Source: Enemella evansiae (lineage in GTDB: Bacteria > Actinomycetota > Actinomycetes > Propionibacteriales > Propionibacteriaceae). Taken from it: DNA of 64,000 nt. The stretch lies in assembly GCF_002250705.1 (NCBI RefSeq), contig NZ_NMVP01000009.1, positions 1 through 64,000 of the forward strand, written 5' to 3'. Below, one piece after another: positions 62,527 through 64,000 of the stretch. The notes under the pieces were generated by a model. It was not told the origin of the DNA. It did not search any database and saw nothing but the letters and a program-made list of their open reading frames with translations. The translations under genes and the position numbers were made by a program. Every line of letters starts with the position of its first letter. The stretch's first letter is position 1.

Positions 62527-63987
62527 TCAACTCCCGTGCGCCTCGAGGAAGGCGTACACCTCGGTCTCGTCGACGCCGGGGAAGGCGCCCGGGGGGAGGG
62601 CGGCCATCAGATGTGAGTGGGCGCGTGCCGACGGCCAGGCGTGCCCGGCCCAGGCGCTGGACAGTTCCGCGGGTGGCCGGCGGCAGCAGGTCTCGTCGGG
62701 GCAGCGGGATTTCGAGCGTTCCCGGGTGTCCCGGCCACGGAACCATTTGGCCTGCACGTAGGGCACCCCGATGCAGGTCGAATACGCCCCCTCGACCCGC
62801 GCGGTGCACCAGAACGTGCCCGCCGAGGTGTCGGTGTACTGGTCGAAGGCGTTGAACTTGTCGGAGGCGTCGAAGACCTGCCGGCTGGTCCAGTAGCGGC
62901 AGACCGGCTGACCCTCGATCGCGCCGGTGTGGTCGGCCGGGAAGTTCACCCCGTCGTTCTCGTAGGCCTTGTAGATGATCCCGGACTCGTGCACCTTCTG
63001 GAAGTGCACCGGGATGTCGAGATGGTGGGTGATCAGGTTGGTGATCCGGTGACTGGCGGCCTCGTAGGAGACCGCGAACGCGTCCCGCAGGTCCTCCACC
63101 GCGAGCTGCTTCTCCTTCTTGGCCTGGGAAAGGAACTCCACCGTCGTCGACTCCGGCATCAGCAGGGCCGCGGCGAAATAGTTCGTCTCGATCCGCTGGC
63201 GCAGGAAGTCGCCGTAGTTGTTCGGGGTCTGATGGCCGAGCACGTAGTGACCCAGGGCCTGCAGCAGCACCGATCGCGGATCGTGGTCGCCGCCGGCGGA
63301 GCGGGGCAGATAGATCCGCATCTGCTTCAGGTCGGTCACCGAGCGGGTGGAGTGCGGCAGGTCGCCGACGTGCTGCAGGGTGAAGCCGAGGTGGGCGGTG
63401 ATCGCACCGATCTCGTGCTGGGACAGCGGGCCGCGGCGGTAACCGGCCTTCTTCAGCAACCCGGCCGCCTGCTCCTCCAACTCACCGAAGTAGTTGTTGT
63501 GTGCCTTCATCTCCGCACGCAGTTCGGTGTTCGCGCGACGGGCCTCCTCGGGGGTGGCGACCTGTTCCTCGGCGGTGCGGGCCAGCTCGCGATGGAGCCC
63601 GACCAGCGCCTCCAGCACCTCCATCGGCATCCGCGGGGAGATCCGCACGCTGGGCAGGCCCTTCTGCTGCGCGAGCGGGGAACGCATCGCCCGCTCCAGC
63701 TCGATCTCCAGCATGGTGCGCCGGTTGGGCACCTCGGAGAGGAAGTCGTCGATGGTGACGTCGTACGCCTTGGCGAGCTTCTGCAGGATGGAGACCTTGG
63801 CCTCGCGCTTGCCGTTCTCCAGCAGGGAGAGCTGGGAACTGGCGATCCCGGTGAGCTCGGAGACCCGGGAGAGGGTCAGCTCCCGCTCCTTGCGCAGGGC
63901 GCGGATCCGGCGGCCCAACGAAAACGGGTCGAAAACAGACTCCGGCTCGGGGTCCTTGGGGCGGCGCTGCCAATCCGATTCCGTCAC
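62527..63987 (-). CDS. RamB/ScfR-family transcriptional regulator (XRE HTH with ImmA/IrrE-like domain)
   Basis: A 486-residue regulator. The N-terminal XRE helix-turn-helix is at about 22-80 (RIRALRKERELTLSRVSELTGIASSQL). An ImmA/IrrE-like central domain and a C-terminal ScfR-type domain with Cys residues (YSTCIGVPY, CPDETCC) follow. The metalloprotease HExxH motif is replaced by ALGHYVLGH, as is usual in RamB. Such regulators control glyoxylate-cycle and acetate/propionate genes in corynebacteria and propionate genes elsewhere. The start is GTG 63987, 13 bp from the window edge, so the promoter is not visible. Confidence 0.88.
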   Translation of the reverse strand: MTESDWQRRPKDPEPESVFDPFSLGRRIRALRKERELTLSRVSELTGIASSQLSLLENGKREAKVSILQKLAKAYDVTIDDFLSEVPNRRTMLEIELERAMRSPLAQQKGLPSVRISPRMPMEVLEALVGLHRELARTAEEQVATPEEARRANTELRAEMKAHNNYFGELEEQAAGLLKKAGYRRGPLSQHEIGAITAHLGFTLQHVGDLPHSTRSVTDLKQMRIYLPRSAGGDHDPRSVLLQALGHYVLGHQTPNNYGDFLRQRIETNYFAAALLMPESTTVEFLSQAKKEKQLAVEDLRDAFAVSYEAASHRITNLITHHLDIPVHFQKVHESGIIYKAYENDGVNFPADHTGAIEGQPVCRYWTSRQVFDASDKFNAFDQYTDTSAGTFWCTARVEGAYSTCIGVPYVQAKWFRGRDTRERSKSRCPDETCCRRPPAELSSAWAGHAWPSARAHSHLMAALPPGAFPGVDETEVYAFLEAHGS

Positions 63988-64000
63988 TCTTTCACTCTAG

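Overview
The window is high-GC DNA from an actinobacterium, most likely a member of the Propionibacteriales or a close relative. The taxonomic signs are a mycothiol-dependent formaldehyde dehydrogenase (MscR), a diheme-QcrC bc1 complex next to ctaE, a PASTA-domain Ser/Thr kinase, a PimB-like mannosyltransferase, a RamB-like regulator and a GuaB1-type IMPDH-family protein. From about 14.6 kb to 53 kb the gene order resembles, from memory, the M. tuberculosis Rv2172c-Rv2196 neighbourhood: qcrBAC-ctaE, trpD, DnaQ/GIY-YIG protein, NlpC/P60, pimB, SRPBCC protein, PlsC acyltransferases, class II aroF, pknL, polyprenyl synthase, metF. Other genes are inserted between these.

Layout. 0-2.2 kb: the tail of a transposase, a DUF222/HNH protein and a tandem array of 41-nt palindromic repeats. 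2.2-12.3 kb: a molybdenum-hydroxylase (CO dehydrogenase-like, form II) cluster. It holds the accessory genes coxD, coxE and an xdhC/coxF gene, then an inserted divergent pair (PhyH dioxygenase and AraC regulator), then coxS-coxL-coxM-coxG and a MobA-like cytidylyltransferase, all tightly overlapped. 12.4-14.6 kb: a small membrane protein, guaB1 and a zinc-ribbon protein. 14.6-19.1 kb: the respiratory operon ctaE-qcrC-qcrA-qcrB on the minus strand. 19.3-25.4 kb: receiver-like protein, trpD, prepilin peptidase, sunset-domain protein, cyclophilin, an apparently inactive rhomboid and an Lrp/AsnC-type domain protein. 25.4-31.7 kb: exonuclease/GIY-YIG fusion, NlpC/P60 hydrolase, lipoprotein metallopeptidase, PimB-like enzyme and SRPBCC protein. 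31.7-33.7 kb: MBL-fold protein with mscR, and a 39-residue Cys-rich protein. 33.7-41.7 kb: sulfatase, esterase, two PlsC acyltransferases, a two-component system and DAHP synthase. 41.7-49.4 kb: a frameshifted AbiEi/DUF559 gene, threonine aldolase, pknL, thiE, a secreted RNase with its barstar inhibitor and a degenerate ABC ATPase. 49.5-58.7 kb: amino-acid permease, polyprenyl synthase, metF, HelD-like helicase and a TetR-controlled hydrolase. 58.7-62.3 kb: riboflavin genes with an FMN riboswitch and an unusual RibD-RibB-RibA fusion. 62.5-64 kb: a RamB/ScfR-type regulator.

The most unusual content lies in the intergenic DNA and a few degenerate proteins. There are two families of short palindromic repeats, one of which has become part of the coxG reading frame. 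A roughly 208-bp imperfect palindrome with 41-bp arms is present in two copies with different apices. An AT-rich 21-bp perfect inverted repeat lies at 12.3 kb and a multi-hairpin block at 42.7 kb. The rhomboid and one ABC ATPase lack catalytic residues. GTAC tetranucleotides also appear over-represented and seem to bias codon choice.
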